21,156 bases of DNA from assembly GCA_051867925.1 (NCBI GenBank), contig JBJDZI010000025.1:1-21156 (forward strand), given 5' to 3'. A program made the translations under genes and the position numbers. Of the stretch, positions 1 to 7,202 are shown in pieces. The DNA comes from CAKSQF01 sp051867925. Lineage in GTDB: Bacteria; Bacillota; Clostridia; Oscillospirales; CAG-272. Below the pieces are notes generated by a model, which was not told the origin of the DNA, made no database searches, and was given only the letters and a program-made list of their open reading frames with translations. The stretch's first letter is position 1. The number at the start of each line of letters is the position of its first letter.

Positions 1-212
1 CGTTTGAGATGGTTTCGCCCTCCTCTCGATTTTCTGAAAGACTTTTTCGACAGACAGAGCCCGGCAAATACTTGCCGGGCGATTTGTGATATTTGCAAAA
101 GTATGGGCGGCAAGTATTTGCCACCCTTTACAGAAGTTCTTGGAGGTGTCGGAACCTTCTTGAAAGAAGGTTCCGACCGGGGTTTGGTACGGAGCCCCAA
201 TATAATAAAAAT
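1..212. repeat. Multi-hairpin intergenic repeat block, copy 1 (no gene)
   Basis: I see no convincing gene here. The first ~28 bases match, in inverted orientation, part of the 293-bp repeat at 2587-2625 (shared core GAGATGGTT..CGCC). A perfect hairpin follows at 59-80 (GCCCGGCAA / TTGCCGGGC). A triple-hairpin unit then runs from 105 to 198: HP1 at 105-126 (GGGCGGCAA-type stem, one mismatch), the conserved spacer CAGAAGTTCTTGGAGGT, HP2 at 151-174 (GGAACCTTCT / AGAAGGTTCC), and a GGGG..CCCC stem at 179-198. The last stem ends 14 nt from the stop codon of the minus-strand dehydrogenase gene, so the block is the 3' flank of that gene. The left end of the block lies outside the window. Confidence 0.8.
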
Positions 213-1166
213 CTAATTCACCAAATTCTGCGGGATTCCTCTGAGCCACGCTTGCAGGTTGGTGCAGACGATGTTCAACAGGCGCAGGCGGGTTTCCAGA
301 GGCGCCCAAGCGACGTGAGGCGTGATGTGAATGTTCTCCACGCCACAGAGGGGGCAATCCTCCGCCATAGGCTCTTTCGCCACCACATCCACGGCGGCAC
401 CTGCCAGATGTCCGCTCCGCACCGCTTGGGCGAGGGCTTCTTCCACTACCACTCCCCCGCGGGAGGTGTTGATGAAGTATGCACCCTGCTTCATCGTTGC
501 AAACGCACGGGCATCGAATAGCCCCGCCGTGTCGGAGGTCAGCGGCGTGTGACAGGAGACGAAATCCGCTCCTTTCAGGAGCGTGGGCAGATCGACAAAA
601 CTCACTCGTTTATCCTCACGCGGCGTGCGGGTGTAAACCAGCACGCGCATTCCGAATGCCAGCGCGATATTCGCCACAGCGCGACCGATGGAGCCGTAGC
701 CCACGACGCCCAACGTCTTTTCGTACAGTTCGCAGGTGGGATATTCGAAAATTGAGAAGAAACGGGAGCGTTTCCACCCGCCGTCCTGCACGAAAGCGTT
801 GTATTTTCCCACTTTGTCGGTCAGTTCCAACACCAGCGCAAAGGTGTGCTGTGCCACTGCCATGGTGGAATACTCCCCCGCGTTGCAGACGTCGATCCCC
901 CGCTCCCTTGCGTAGGCGGTGTCGATGTTGTTGTAGCCCGTGGCGAACAGTCCGATGTAGCGCAGGTTTGGCGCGGCATCCATTTCCGCTTTGCCCAGCA
1001 GTGTTTTGTTGCAAAGCACGGCGTCGGCATCCTTGATGCGCTCTGCCGTCAGCGCGGGATCATTGTCCTCGTAAAAAGTCACCTCGCCAAAGGGAGCAAG
1101 ATAAGCGGCAATGTCAATATCAGCGGCGGAAAAGACCGTTCCGCTGTCGGTAAATACGATTTTCAT
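213..1166 (-). CDS. D-2-hydroxyacid dehydrogenase (glycerate/hydroxypyruvate reductase-like)
   Basis: This 317-aa protein is a complete D-isomer-specific 2-hydroxyacid dehydrogenase, which interconverts a 2-oxoacid and its D-2-hydroxyacid with NAD(P)H in the cytoplasm. The Rossmann dinucleotide motif GYGSIG lies at 156-161. The three family catalytic positions are present: Arg236 in NTSRGG, Glu265 in AKEP and His284 in TPHVAWAP. The HVAWAP context is typical of the glycerate dehydrogenase (HprA-like) branch, but substrate cannot be fixed from sequence. The ATG start follows a GAGG Shine-Dalgarno by about 7 nt, and a sigma-A-like promoter lies upstream (1202-1230). It is divergent from prs. 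Its TAG stop is followed within 14 nt by the repeat block at 1-198. Confidence 0.93.
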   Translation of the reverse strand: MKIVFTDSGTVFSAADIDIAAYLAPFGEVTFYEDNDPALTAERIKDADAVLCNKTLLGKAEMDAAPNLRYIGLFATGYNNIDTAYARERGIDVCNAGEYSTMAVAQHTFALVLELTDKVGKYNAFVQDGGWKRSRFFSIFEYPTCELYEKTLGVVGYGSIGRAVANIALAFGMRVLVYTRTPREDKRVSFVDLPTLLKGADFVSCHTPLTSDTAGLFDARAFATMKQGAYFINTSRGGVVVEEALAQAVRSGHLAGAAVDVVAKEPMAEDCPLCGVENIHITPHVAWAPLETRLRLLNIVCTNLQAWLRGIPQNLVN

Positions 1167-1201
1167 TGGTTGACCTCGTCAAAATTGTCGATGCTGTTAT
1201 C

Positions 1202-1230
1202 ATTATATCTCTTTTTTTGCTTCTGCGCAA
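1202..1230 (-). promoter_or_regulatory. Sigma-A promoter of the dehydrogenase gene
   Basis: Read on the minus strand: -35 TTGCGC (1230-1225), a 17-nt spacer and a perfect -10 TATAAT (1207-1202). It lies 36 nt upstream of the start codon and is back to back with the prs promoter. Confidence 0.7.
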
Positions 1231-1288
1231 GCGTTTTTTTGTATTTCTTCACGAATTTTCGAATTTCGCATTTTTTAGTAAAAAGTTG

Positions 1289-1317
1289 TTCACAAAAGTT
1301 AAAAAATGTGTTATAAT
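1289..1317 (+). promoter_or_regulatory. Sigma-A promoter of prs
   Basis: -35 TTCACA (1289-1294), 17-nt spacer, -10 TATAAT (1312-1317). The predicted start near 1324 gives a leader of about 55 nt. Confidence 0.75.
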
Positions 1318-1332
1318 AGTGTATCAATATGC

Positions 1333-1357
1333 GGTTCGGGAAAGGTCTGTCCGAACC
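1333..1357 (+). promoter_or_regulatory. Hairpin in the prs leader
   Basis: A 7-bp stem GGTTCGG / CCGAACC (1333-1339 with 1351-1357) closes an 11-nt loop between the promoter and the Shine-Dalgarno of prs. It matches no riboswitch I recognise and has no U-tract, so it is not a terminator. It may protect the mRNA or tune translation. That is inference. Confidence 0.4.
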
Positions 1358-1379
1358 TCGAAAGGGAAGGTACAACAGT

Positions 1380-2489
1380 ATGAAGGATTTATTCGGCGAT
1401 CTCAGCGTCATTGGCATGAAAGGCTGCGAGGATTTCACCGCGCAGGTCAACAACTATCTGAAATCTTGGAGAGGCTCGAACGATGGATTCATCGTAGATT
1501 GCGAATGTCCCCGCTTCGGCAGCGGTGAAGCAAAAGGTCTCATTCACGAATCGCTCCGCGGTCACGATGTTTACATTATCAGCGACGTATTTAATTACGG
1601 TGTCACCTACAAAATGTACGGTCAGACCGTCCCCATGAGTCCCGACGACCATTTCGCCGATCTGAAGCGCATCATCGGCGCCATCGGCGGCAAAGCCCGC
1701 AGAATCAACGTGATCATGCCCATGCTGTACGAGGGCAGACAGCACAAGAGAAGTTCCCGCGAGTCTCTGGACTGCGCATACGCACTCCAGGAGCTGGTGA
1801 GCATGGGAGTGACCAACATCATCACCTTCGACGCACACGATCCCCGCGTACAAAACGCCATTCCCCTTCACGGCTTTGAGAACGTCCGTTGCACCTATCA
1901 GATGATCAAGGCGTTCATCAACACCGTCGACGACATTGACCTTTCCAATCTGACCATCGTATCTCCCGACGAAGGCGGTATGGGTCGCGCCATGTACTAC
2001 TCCTCCGTGCTGAAACTGGATCTGGGTATGTTCTACAAGCGCCGCAACTACTCTGTCATCATCAACGGCAGAAACCCCATCGAAGCCCACGAATATCTGG
2101 GCAAGAGCGTCAAAGGCAAGGACATCATCATCGTAGACGATATGATCTCCTCCGGCGATTCCGTGATCGAGGTTGCCGAAAAGCTGAAGGAGCGCGGAGC
2201 CAAGCGCATCTTCGTCTTTGCCACCTTCGGTCTGTTCTGCAACGGTCTGGACAATCTGGACAAGGCTTATGAAGCCGGCTACATCTCCAAGATCTTCACC
2301 ACCAATCTGAACTACCGCAGTGACGAGATCCGCAACCGTCCCTGGTACGGTGAAGTCAACATGACCAAGTTTGTTTCCCTGATTATTGATACCCTGAACT
2401 ACGACGAATCCCTTTCCGGACTTCTCTCCCCTGCCGCAAAAATCAACGCTTTCGTAGACAAAGCCAAGGTCAACGGCAAAGTGAAATAA
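1380..2489 (+). CDS. prs: Ribose-phosphate pyrophosphokinase (PRPP synthetase), long form
   Basis: Makes 5-phosphoribosyl-1-pyrophosphate from ribose-5-phosphate and ATP, feeding nucleotide, His, Trp and NAD synthesis in the cytoplasm. The PRPP-binding loop is DDMISSGD at 253-260, preceded by a KRR motif in the flexible catalytic loop and by FDAHDPRVQ, the counterpart of the family's DLHxxQIQ region. I chose the ATG at 1380 (MKDLFGDL) because GGGAAGG lies upstream. An in-frame ATG at 1329 would fall only about 5 nt after the predicted transcription start. At 369 aa it is roughly 50 residues longer than the common ~315-aa bacterial enzyme, and the substrate loop (ISSGDS) departs from the usual D[TS]xGT pattern. 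It is monocistronic, with a terminator at 2503. Confidence 0.92.
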   Translation: MKDLFGDLSVIGMKGCEDFTAQVNNYLKSWRGSNDGFIVDCECPRFGSGEAKGLIHESLRGHDVYIISDVFNYGVTYKMYGQTVPMSPDDHFADLKRIIGAIGGKARRINVIMPMLYEGRQHKRSSRESLDCAYALQELVSMGVTNIITFDAHDPRVQNAIPLHGFENVRCTYQMIKAFINTVDDIDLSNLTIVSPDEGGMGRAMYYSSVLKLDLGMFYKRRNYSVIINGRNPIEAHEYLGKSVKGKDIIIVDDMISSGDSVIEVAEKLKERGAKRIFVFATFGLFCNGLDNLDKAYEAGYISKIFTTNLNYRSDEIRNRPWYGEVNMTKFVSLIIDTLNYDESLSGLLSPAAKINAFVDKAKVNGKVK

Positions 2490-2502
2490 GCATCATCATG
2501 AT

Positions 2503-2538
2503 AGCAGGAACCTTCCGCACGGGGGTTCCTGCTTTTTG
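2503..2538 (+). terminator. Rho-independent terminator of prs
   Basis: A 10-bp stem AGCAGGAACC / GGTTCCTGCT (2503-2512 with 2524-2533), followed by TTTT, 14 nt after the prs stop. Confidence 0.85.
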
Positions 2539-2557
2539 TGGGGATTCGGTGCTGACA

Positions 2558-3409
2558 GAGTGTTTGTACTCAAAAATCCTTCGTTTTCTGAGGGGAAGGC
2601 GAACCATCTCATACGCCGAAGTTTCCGCCCTCCCCTTCGCAGCTGCCGCATAGCGGCTACTGCTCCCCTTCCAACTTCCTTGGCTCTTGGCTTTGAAGTT
2701 TCAGACTAAGCAAAAATCGGGCGGTAAGTATTTGCCGACCTTTCGCAGAAGTTCTTGGAGGTTTGGAACCTTCTTGAAAGAAGGTTCCAAAAAATGCAGG
2801 CGGCAAGCATTTGCTTCCCTATTATGATGGTTCTTTGCGCTGCTTTTTGGTGTGTTTGATCTTAGAAATCGCTCGTATCCTGAGGGAAGGGCGGAACCAT
2901 CTCATACGCCGAAGTTTCCGCCCTCCCCTTCGCAGCTGCCGCATAGCGGCTACTGCTCCCCTTCCAACTTCCTTGGCTCTTGGCTTTGAAGTTTCAGACT
3001 AAGCAAAAATCGGGCGGTAAGTATTTGCCGACCTTTCGCAGAAGTTCTTGGAGGTTTGGAACCTTCTTGAAAGAAGGTTCCAAAAAATGCAGGCGGCAAG
3101 CATTTGCTTCCCTATTATGATGGTTCTTTGCGCTGCTTTTTGGTGTGTTTGATCTTAGAAATCGCTCGTATCCTGAGGGAAGGGCGGAACCATCTCATAC
3201 GCCGAAGTTTCCGCCCTCCCCTTCGCAGCTGCCGCATAGCGGCTACTGCTCCCCTTCCAACTTCCTTGGCTCTTGGCTTTGAAGTTTCAGACTAAGCAAA
3301 AATCGGGCGGTAAGTATTTGCCGCCCTTTTGCAGAAGTTCTTGGAGGTTTGGAACCTTCTTTCAAGAAGGTTCCAAAAAATACGCCCGGCTCCGGGGCGG
3401 CGCCCCGAG
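2558..3409. repeat. 293-bp tandem repeat array ending in a triple-hairpin unit (no gene)
   Basis: Three head-to-tail units with an exact 293-bp period fill the gap between prs and spoIIE. Base by base, 2601-2893 and 2894-3186 read as identical. The third unit (3187-3409) stays in register to HP2 but differs near 3321 (CCGCCC for CCGACC) and in the HP2 loop. Unit 1 is diverged before 2600. Each unit holds a GC-rich module (2587-2665, stem GCCGC/GCGGC at 2645-2657), then HP1 and HP2. The last unit adds HP3 (GGGGC/GCCCC, 3394-3406), which ends 3-6 nt before the spoIIE stop. Small ORFs of 63 codons (2811, 3104) are just the repeat translated and have no Shine-Dalgarno. Confidence 0.92.
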
Positions 3410-3412
3410 TCC

Positions 3413-5764
3413 CTACGCGGATTCGATCTTTGTGACCAGCACGGTGATGTCATCACCTTTGCCCTTTTCAGTCAGGGTGCGGGAGTGGATCGCGCCGGCG
3501 ATCTCCTGCACGCTCTTGCCGGAGAGCGAGGCGAAGACCTCAGGGAGCCAAAGGGCTTCCTCTAAAGTGCCCGCCACACCGTCGGAGACCTGCAAGATCA
3601 CGTCCCCTTCCTGCAAAACCATGTTCACCTGCTGAGCGTTGATCTCGCGGGTCAGCCCCAGCGGCATACTGTGGACGTCGATCTTGTAGATGTTCCCTTC
3701 CCGCAGAACATAGGAGGGGCAGGCTCCGCATTTCACGAAAGCGGCGGCACCGGTGTAGAGATCCACCTCCAGCAGATCCACCGTGCAATGGCACTCCTCC
3801 GCACGCCCGCGGATGAAATTGGAGAGGAGTTTCAGCGTAACCGATTTGTTGTTCCCTCCCGAAAGAAGTTTTTCCAAAAACAGAGCAGACACCTCTGCGG
3901 CGGTGGCGGCGGCTCTGCCGCTCCCCATGCCGTCGCAGACCAGCGCATAACCCTGTCCCACCTCGGATGTAAACGATCTGGCGGTGTCGCCGCTGACAGG
4001 CTCGTGTTCCTTCACACTGCAGGCACGGGCGGTGGTCAATTTGTACCGCTGACGGCTCTCAAACTGCATGGACACGCTCTCGCCTACAAAGCGAAACGCG
4101 GGTTCGGTCAGCGCAAGTCCGGTCTTCTCCTCCAGCTTGTGCCGAAGCGATCTGCCGCCGCCCGGAATGGTGGACAGCGTCACGCCCGAGGCAATCAGCA
4201 GTTTCTTCCGCGTTCCCCACGCTCCGCACCCCACCGTCTGGATACCTTCCCCGCGGATCGCCGCCGCAAAGGTCTTCCGCAGTTCCTCGTCGGGCGTCAG
4301 ACTGCCATCGTCTGCCGCTGACTCGCGGAGCAATTCGGCAAGTGCCTGATAGTCCAGCGCAAACAGTTCGGAGCGATCCCGCAGTACCACGTTTTCCACG
4401 TGCTTTGCCACCTGCACGCCGATCTCCGCCAGAATTTCGTCGATTTTGCGGCAACGCTCCAAAAAGTAGGGCGGCAAAGCACTCCGATCGGGCATTCCCC
4501 GCCGCGGGATATCCTCCGCCAGTTTGCAAAGGGCATCGCGGGTGGATTCGTAATCGTCCTGCCAGCATCGGCGGTTTCGTGCGCACTTTTTACATTGTCG
4601 GCGGAATACACCCTCGCACAGTTCCATCATCTCCCCCGTACCGGGATGGGACAGATCTTGGGAAAACTTCAGCAACATCTTGGACAGTTCGTCAAAAGAA
4701 AGCGACAGCCGCCGCAGTCGCGCCGCATCCGCCGCCTGCCGATCTGCCTCGCAGGGCGCATCCTCCGTCTCCGACCGGGGAAAGAGAGACAACTTCCCCA
4801 AAAGACCCGACCGCGCCAAGGGGAGAAACAGAAGAACGCCGAACAGCAGGTTCCCCAAAAACGGCAGTGCATCCCAAAAGCCGTCCTGCCAAACGGACAG
4901 CCCGCCGGTCACCGCGAAAAAGCAGAAGACTGCACTCCCGGCACCGAACATCCGCAGTCCGCCCGCCGCCAGTCCGCCTACCGCCAGCAAGAGCGGCGAG
5001 GTGCCGCACGCCAGCCCGCACAAAAGCCCCAGCAGACCGCCCCGCAGGAAGCCGCCCTTCAGCGCCGCTTGCAGGACCACAAGACAGGACACGATCAATG
5101 CAGGCGAAAGCCCGAAGAGACTGTGTCCCGCCAGCGCGTATACTCCGCAGAACAAAATCCCGCACATCCCTGCTTCCCGAAGCGATACAGGCTTGTCCTT
5201 TTGCATTCCCACCCAAAACAGAGCCGTCAGGGCAGGCGTCGCCACCAAGCCGAACAGCAACGCCAGCACGCCCTGCGCGTGGAATTCGTAGACCACTACA
5301 TTGAACACGCCAGCTAAAAACGAGGCGAACACCGCCACCGCAACTCTTAACCGGAGCGGCTCCTCAAAGATAGGGAGCGGCTCGTCTCCCTCTTCTGCCA
5401 CACGAGCGGAAAAGAGAAGCCGCGCGCCCAATACCATACCCAGAATCACGGCGTACATCACGCCGATCTTGCCGCCGACCAACGCTCCCGCCGCCGCTCC
5501 CGCGAAGATCGCAACCGCCTGACTCCGCCCAGCCGCCAACAGGAGTGCGATCCCGAAAGGGCGCGAGGAAAGAAACGCGGTAGTTCCTTGAAAGATAAAT
5601 CCGATAGCGCACCAGAGCGCGGTGATTCCCGCCCTCTGTCGCAATCTTGTGGCGTCCTCCTCATCCAACAGCTGTGCAGGTCTGCCCATCAGCGCGCCCA
5701 CCGTTTTGTCCGCTTTTTGCTGTAATGTTTCTAATTTTTCCTTTGCTTTTGCCCGAAGATCCAT
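3413..5764 (-). CDS. spoIIE: Stage II sporulation protein E, PP2C-type phosphatase
   Basis: SpoIIE dephosphorylates the anti-anti-sigma factor SpoIIAA to activate sigma-F in the forespore, and takes part in asymmetric division at the polar septum. The N-terminal half has many hydrophobic segments (multi-pass membrane domain), followed by a charged central region. A C-terminal PP2C domain carries the metal-binding aspartates: Asp611 in VCDGMGSG, Asp728 in VSDGV and Asp771-Asp772 in DDIT. I chose the ATG at 5764 (MDLRAK, 783 aa) because AAGGAAGGAG sits about 6 nt upstream. A longer frame to 5809 lacks such a site and would run back almost to the promoter. Length is close to the ~820-aa family. 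It is transcribed alone toward the repeat array from a promoter with Spo0A-box-like sites, and implies an endospore former. Confidence 0.96.
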   Translation of the reverse strand: MDLRAKAKEKLETLQQKADKTVGALMGRPAQLLDEEDATRLRQRAGITALWCAIGFIFQGTTAFLSSRPFGIALLLAAGRSQAVAIFAGAAAGALVGGKIGVMYAVILGMVLGARLLFSARVAEEGDEPLPIFEEPLRLRVAVAVFASFLAGVFNVVVYEFHAQGVLALLFGLVATPALTALFWVGMQKDKPVSLREAGMCGILFCGVYALAGHSLFGLSPALIVSCLVVLQAALKGGFLRGGLLGLLCGLACGTSPLLLAVGGLAAGGLRMFGAGSAVFCFFAVTGGLSVWQDGFWDALPFLGNLLFGVLLFLPLARSGLLGKLSLFPRSETEDAPCEADRQAADAARLRRLSLSFDELSKMLLKFSQDLSHPGTGEMMELCEGVFRRQCKKCARNRRCWQDDYESTRDALCKLAEDIPRRGMPDRSALPPYFLERCRKIDEILAEIGVQVAKHVENVVLRDRSELFALDYQALAELLRESAADDGSLTPDEELRKTFAAAIRGEGIQTVGCGAWGTRKKLLIASGVTLSTIPGGGRSLRHKLEEKTGLALTEPAFRFVGESVSMQFESRQRYKLTTARACSVKEHEPVSGDTARSFTSEVGQGYALVCDGMGSGRAAATAAEVSALFLEKLLSGGNNKSVTLKLLSNFIRGRAEECHCTVDLLEVDLYTGAAAFVKCGACPSYVLREGNIYKIDVHSMPLGLTREINAQQVNMVLQEGDVILQVSDGVAGTLEEALWLPEVFASLSGKSVQEIAGAIHSRTLTEKGKGDDITVLVTKIESA

Positions 5765-5813
5765 TTTCTGCTCCTTCCTTTGCAGATGCTTGTCCGCTTT
5801 TGGTTTCATCCCT

Positions 5814-5860
5814 ATTATAAGCGGTGTACACGTAAAATCAGGTCGAAAGGCGCAGTCGAA
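5814..5860 (-). promoter_or_regulatory. spoIIE promoter with tandem Spo0A-box-like sites
   Basis: On the minus strand a perfect -10 TATAAT (5819-5814) has no -35 at 17 nt. Upstream are two heptamers matching the 0A box TGTCGAA at 6 of 7 positions: GGTCGAA (5841-5847) and AGTCGAA (5854-5860) on the plus strand, 13 bp apart. With a start near 5807 the boxes centre at about -37 and -50. That fits the Spo0A~P-activated sigma-A promoters known for spoIIE and spoIIG in Bacillus. Spo0A control is inferred. Confidence 0.6.
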
Positions 5861-5950
5861 TCGCTTCTATTTTTGGCGGGAGATACAGATTTGCAGAATC
5901 ACAGGTCGGCAGGAGGCGATGCAGGGCGCATTTTGCCGTCATTTGCGAGC

Positions 5951-6003
5951 AAAAAGAAAGAACCTGCCGACTCTCATGCAGTGCATGGGAGTCGGCAGGT
6001 TCT
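5951..6003 (-). terminator. Long perfect-stem terminator of the 91-aa membrane protein gene
   Basis: A 15-bp perfect stem (5959-5973 with 5989-6003) extends inward through CATGCA/TGCATG to a minimal loop, so about 45 nt fold almost completely. On the minus strand it follows the stop codon by about 16 nt and is followed by a T-rich tract (CTTTCTTTTTG). Confidence 0.85.
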
Positions 6004-6019
6004 CTGCCTCGGATCATGA

Positions 6020-6295
6020 TTATTCAGCAGCATCCTCGGTAGCTTCAACAGTCTCAACCGCTTCGGTCTCTTCTGCTTCAGGTGCATCACAAGTGCATTC
6101 GCATTCGCAAGCCTCAGCAGTATCCTCGGTGGTTTCCTCAGTAGTCTTTGCAGCCTTCTTGGCAATTCTCTTTTCTTTCAGGTCACGAGCCTTGGTAACG
6201 ATCTTTTCCTTATTCTTGGTCAGAACGATGATCAAAGCGATCAGTGCAGACAGAGAAGCAACCAGAACGGCAATCTTCAGAATCATTTTTCCCAT
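6020..6295 (-). CDS. Small single-pass membrane protein with Cys-rich acidic tail, function unknown
   Basis: I do not recognise this 91-aa protein. It has one hydrophobic segment at about 5-26, a Lys/Arg-rich stretch (27-50) and a Thr/Glu-rich acidic C-terminus. The positive-inside rule suggests the tail is cytoplasmic. Four cysteines alternate at 63, 65, 67 and 69 (CECECTC), a possible metal- or thiol-reactive cluster. The ATG at 6295 follows GGGAGGG by 7 nt. It has its own near-consensus promoter (6328-6356) and a very strong terminator, so it is probably an independent, well-expressed gene. It is divergent from the SGNH hydrolase gene. Confidence 0.8.
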   Translation of the reverse strand: MGKMILKIAVLVASLSALIALIIVLTKNKEKIVTKARDLKEKRIAKKAAKTTEETTEDTAEACECECTCDAPEAEETEAVETVEATEDAAE

Positions 6296-6327
6296 GATAT
6301 TCCCTCCCATATAATGTAGTACTATTA

Positions 6328-6356
6328 TTGTATCCAAATTCTTGAAAAAAGTCAAT
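6328..6356 (-). promoter_or_regulatory. Sigma-A promoter of the 91-aa membrane protein gene
   Basis: Minus strand: -35 TTGACT (6356-6351), 17-nt spacer, -10 TACAAT (6333-6328). Its -35 faces that of the divergent hydrolase promoter with only 17 bp between, so RNA polymerase binding at the two may compete. Confidence 0.75.
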
Positions 6357-6373
6357 ATATTTTCACAAAATTC

Positions 6374-6402
6374 TTGCAAATTTCAGCAGAATGTATTATA
6401 AT
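6374..6402 (+). promoter_or_regulatory. Sigma-A promoter of the SGNH hydrolase gene
   Basis: -35 TTGCAA (6374-6379), 17-nt spacer, -10 TATAAT (6397-6402). The predicted leader is about 25 nt. Confidence 0.75.
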
Positions 6403-6434
6403 AATTTCAAATCTTGGAAAAGGAAGCGCAAGCT

Positions 6435-7094
6435 ATGAATCTCAACGGACTGAAAATCAACTTTTTGGGCGACAGCATCACTGAAGGCGTGGGTGTCTCC
6501 TGCCCTGAACACATTTATCTGAACCTGCTTGCCGCAGAGTACGGCATCACCGCTCGCAACTACGGCATCAGCGGCTCCAGAATCGCCAATCAACTGAATC
6601 CCGCAAACCCCGACGATCGGATGGAACAGTGCTTTGTAAAGCGCATTGCCGATATGAACCCCGATGCCGATGTGGTCGTGGTGTTTGGCGGCACCAATGA
6701 TTTCGGTCACGGAGATGCCCCCTTAGGCGCGCCTTCCGATCGCACCGTGAACACCTACTACGGTGCCTGCCATTGCCTCTGCCGCGGGCTGATTGAGAAG
6801 TATCCCGCCGCCGAGATCGTTCTTATGACCCCTCTGCACCGCACCAATGAGCTAAATCCTCGGGGCGACGGCTGGAAGTCCCGGGACTTCGGAGTTTTGT
6901 CTATATATGTAGACATTCTGAAGGAAGTTGCGGCAGAGTATTCCCTGCCCGTGCTGGATCTCTGGAGCGTATCCGGCATTCAGCCCTGCATCGAAGCCCA
7001 TCGCATCGCCTATATGCCCGACGGACTGCACCCCTGCGATGCAGGTCATCGGAAAATCGCCAACCGACTTGCCGCATTCTTGAAGAATCTGTAA
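6435..7094 (+). CDS. SGNH/GDSL-family hydrolase (esterase-like)
   Basis: A 219-aa hydrolase of the SGNH superfamily, which cleaves ester bonds in lipids, acetylated sugars or similar substrates. The conserved blocks are present: the nucleophile Ser14 in LGDSITEG, Gly46 in the GISGS region, Asn88 in GGTND and the Asp196/His199 pair in DGLHP. No signal peptide is seen, so it is probably cytoplasmic. The ATG at 6435 is preceded by AAAGGAAG. An upstream in-frame ATG at 6414 would be inside the leader. The closest general type is the single-domain acyl-hydrolase/lysophospholipase L1-like group. The substrate is unknown. It has its own promoter and terminator and so forms a single-gene unit. Confidence 0.9.
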   Translation: MNLNGLKINFLGDSITEGVGVSCPEHIYLNLLAAEYGITARNYGISGSRIANQLNPANPDDRMEQCFVKRIADMNPDADVVVVFGGTNDFGHGDAPLGAPSDRTVNTYYGACHCLCRGLIEKYPAAEIVLMTPLHRTNELNPRGDGWKSRDFGVLSIYVDILKEVAAEYSLPVLDLWSVSGIQPCIEAHRIAYMPDGLHPCDAGHRKIANRLAAFLKNL

Positions 7095-7110
7095 GTTTTT
7101 CCTGCATAAC

Positions 7111-7154
7111 AAGACCGCCCGATCTGCATATACTGCGGATAGGGCGGTCTTTTG
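7111..7154 (+). terminator. Terminator of the SGNH hydrolase gene
   Basis: A 10-bp stem AAGACCGCCC / GGGCGGTCTT (7111-7120 with 7142-7151), then T residues. It begins 16 nt after the stop and separates this gene from asnB. Confidence 0.85.
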
Positions 7155-7202
7155 CGCCCGATCACAAAGCATCTGCCCCGGGCAGACGCAGAAGGAGCAT
7201 CT

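Noticed and set aside
1333..1357. prs leader hairpin as a PRPP or purine riboswitch
   Set aside because: The leader is only about 55 nt and shows no conserved aptamer motif that I recognise.
2811..3295. Two identical 63-aa ORFs
   Set aside because: They are translations of the 293-bp repeat, with no ribosome binding site and no protein-like character.
4342..5304. Long plus-strand ORF opposite spoIIE (Arg/Pro-rich)
   Set aside because: It is the antisense shadow of a GC-rich, clearly identified gene.
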